Positions 63,146 to 64,000 of a stretch of 64,000 nucleotides of DNA are shown in pieces. Source of the stretch: Microbacterium terrisoli (GTDB lineage: Bacteria; Actinomycetota; Actinomycetes; Actinomycetales; Microbacteriaceae); the NCBI RefSeq assembly GCF_030866805.1, contig NZ_CP133019.1:1426001-1490000 (forward strand), in the 5' to 3' direction. Below the pieces are notes generated by a model that was given only the letters and a program-made list of their open reading frames with translations, had not been told where the DNA came from and ran no database searches. The stretch's first letter is position 1, and each line of letters opens with the position of its first letter. A program made the translations under genes and the position numbers.

Positions 63146-64000
63146 GTGGCTCTGTTCGACGAGAACGTGACGGTCGCGCCCGCGCCGCGCCGACGGCGCC
63201 CCCGGGGCACCGTCATCGGCATCTGGGCGATCAGTGTGGCGGTGGTGGTGCTGCTGATTCTCACGTTCCTGCCGACGGCCTACGTGATCCAGCGACCCGG
63301 ACCGGTGTTCGACACGCTCGGCAGTGCGCAGAACGCGTCCGGCAAAGAGGTGCCGCTGATCACCGTGTCGGGTGCGCCGACCTATCCGACGGCCGGCGCG
63401 CTGTTCCTTCTGACCGTTCAGGTGGTCGGAAACCCGCAGCAGACGCCGTCGTGGCTGCAGCTGGCCGGCGCGTGGTTCGATCCGTCTCGTGCGGTCGTGC
63501 CGATCCAGGCCGTCTTCCCCGCCGGCCAGACGTCGCAGGAGCGCGACCAGGAGTCGGCGGAGATGATGGTCGACTCGCAGAAGGAGGCGACAGCGGCGGC
63601 TCTGACCGAACTCGGCTACACCGTGACGCCCAAGCTGACGGTCTACTCGCTGGTCGAGGACTCGGCATCCGATGGCATTCTGCAGAAGGGCGACGTGATC
63701 ACCGAGGCCGACGGCACGAAGATCACGGATGCCGACACCCTGCGCGATGTGATCGCCAAGGGTGACGGCGCGCCGGTCGCGATGACCATCATCAGAGACG
63801 GCAAGACCGAGCACGTGTCGGTGACCCCGAAGCAGGCCACCGTGGACGGCAAGACGGCGTGGCTGATCGGGGTGACACTGACCACGGACTTCGACTTCCC
63901 CGTCGATGTGACCTTGCAGCTGAACGACGTGGGCGGCCCGTCGGCGGGCATGATGTTCGCGCTGGGCATCATCGACACGATGACTCCGGGTGAGCTGAAC
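63146..64000 (+). CDS. YlbL-like PDZ/Lon-type (S16) membrane protease, N-terminal part
   Basis: Partial gene (285 codons, cut by the right edge). After a basic N-terminus (RRRRPRG) comes one transmembrane helix (VIGIWAISVAVVVLLILTFLPTAYVI), then an extracytoplasmic region. A PDZ domain (VYSLVEDSASDGILQKGDVITEADGTKITDADTLRDVI) and the beginning of an S16 Lon-like domain follow, with the catalytic serine in GGPSAGMMFALGIID. The catalytic lysine lies beyond the window. GTG 63146 has GGAAGGA upstream. The position matches Rv3194c. Confidence 0.93.
   Translation, partial: MALFDENVTVAPAPRRRRPRGTVIGIWAISVAVVVLLILTFLPTAYVIQRPGPVFDTLGSAQNASGKEVPLITVSGAPTYPTAGALFLLTVQVVGNPQQTPSWLQLAGAWFDPSRAVVPIQAVFPAGQTSQERDQESAEMMVDSQKEATAAALTELGYTVTPKLTVYSLVEDSASDGILQKGDVITEADGTKITDADTLRDVIAKGDGAPVAMTIIRDGKTEHVSVTPKQATVDGKTAWLIGVTLTTDFDFPVDVTLQLNDVGGPSAGMMFALGIIDTMTPGELN

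Noticed and set aside
62881..63765. 294-codon plus-strand open frame at the right edge
   Set aside because: Out of frame with the PDZ/S16 protease and overlaps the start of the DUF2342 gene on the other strand; the protease frame has helix, PDZ and GGPSAG motifs.

Overview
This is a GC-rich chromosomal stretch from an actinobacterium. Codon usage, the frequent GTG starts, the glycine riboswitch layout and the gene content all point to the family Microbacteriaceae, with Microbacterium or a close relative the likeliest. That taxonomic call comes from gene content and general knowledge, not from a search. I see no rRNA, tRNA, CRISPR array, prophage or insertion sequence. Apart from two truncated edge genes the genes look intact, and the region reads as conserved core chromosome. 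From memory, two blocks follow the gene order of Mycobacterium tuberculosis: ferredoxin-dapC-dapD-dapE-DUF3117-methyltransferase-tatB-mrp-MgtE_N (around Rv1177-Rv1232c), and RNA helicase-ferritin-like-DUF3107-AdnA/AdnB-nudC-uvrD2-metalloprotease-PDZ protease (around Rv3194c-Rv3211).

Layout, left to right. 1-7.3 kb: a partial unknown gene, a MarP-like membrane serine protease, a tandem glycine riboswitch driving the gcvT-gcvH-gcvP glycine-cleavage operon, and a CPBP membrane protease. 7.4-19.9 kb: two complete peptide-type ABC importers, each with a solute-binding lipoprotein, two permeases and a fused double ATPase. The binding protein comes first in one cluster and last in the other, and two small PH-like membrane proteins lie between them. 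20-27.3 kb: typA, a divergent XRE-cupin regulator with azlCD, a small membrane protein, ferredoxin, dapC and citrate synthase. 27.3-36.3 kb: a MarR regulator with a 1265-residue fused ABC exporter, dapD and dapE, a PIG-V-like mannosyltransferase, DUF3117, an O-methyltransferase and tatB.

36.4-48.7 kb: an acyl of smaller household genes, namely a YtcJ-type amidohydrolase, mrp, DUF1003 and MgtE_N-CBS, a stress-protein-like membrane protein, a TEX30/KANL3-type hydrolase, Xaa-Pro aminopeptidase, an EEP-family hydrolase, a PHP phosphoesterase, a SHOCT protein and a DEAD-box RNA helicase. 48.8-64 kb: a DNA-repair neighbourhood holding AdnA and AdnB (double-strand-break helicase-nuclease), a degenerate phosphotransferase, NudC and a short UvrD2. 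It ends with an orphan RiPP-cyclodehydratase-like protein, a DUF2342 metalloprotease and the start of a YlbL-like PDZ/Lon-type protease.

Three genes of the succinylase route to diaminopimelate (dapC, dapD, dapE) lie within 9 kb, linking this region to lysine and peptidoglycan supply. The most unusual observations are these: a recurring TANNNT-like box placed 6-7 nt before sixteen start codons, implying widespread leaderless transcription; a phosphotransferase that has lost its catalytic aspartates; an orphan TOMM-type protein whose gene overlaps uvrD2 by 188 bp tail to tail; a transcription terminator that also encodes a protein C-terminus; and long imperfect palindromes at two convergent gene junctions.
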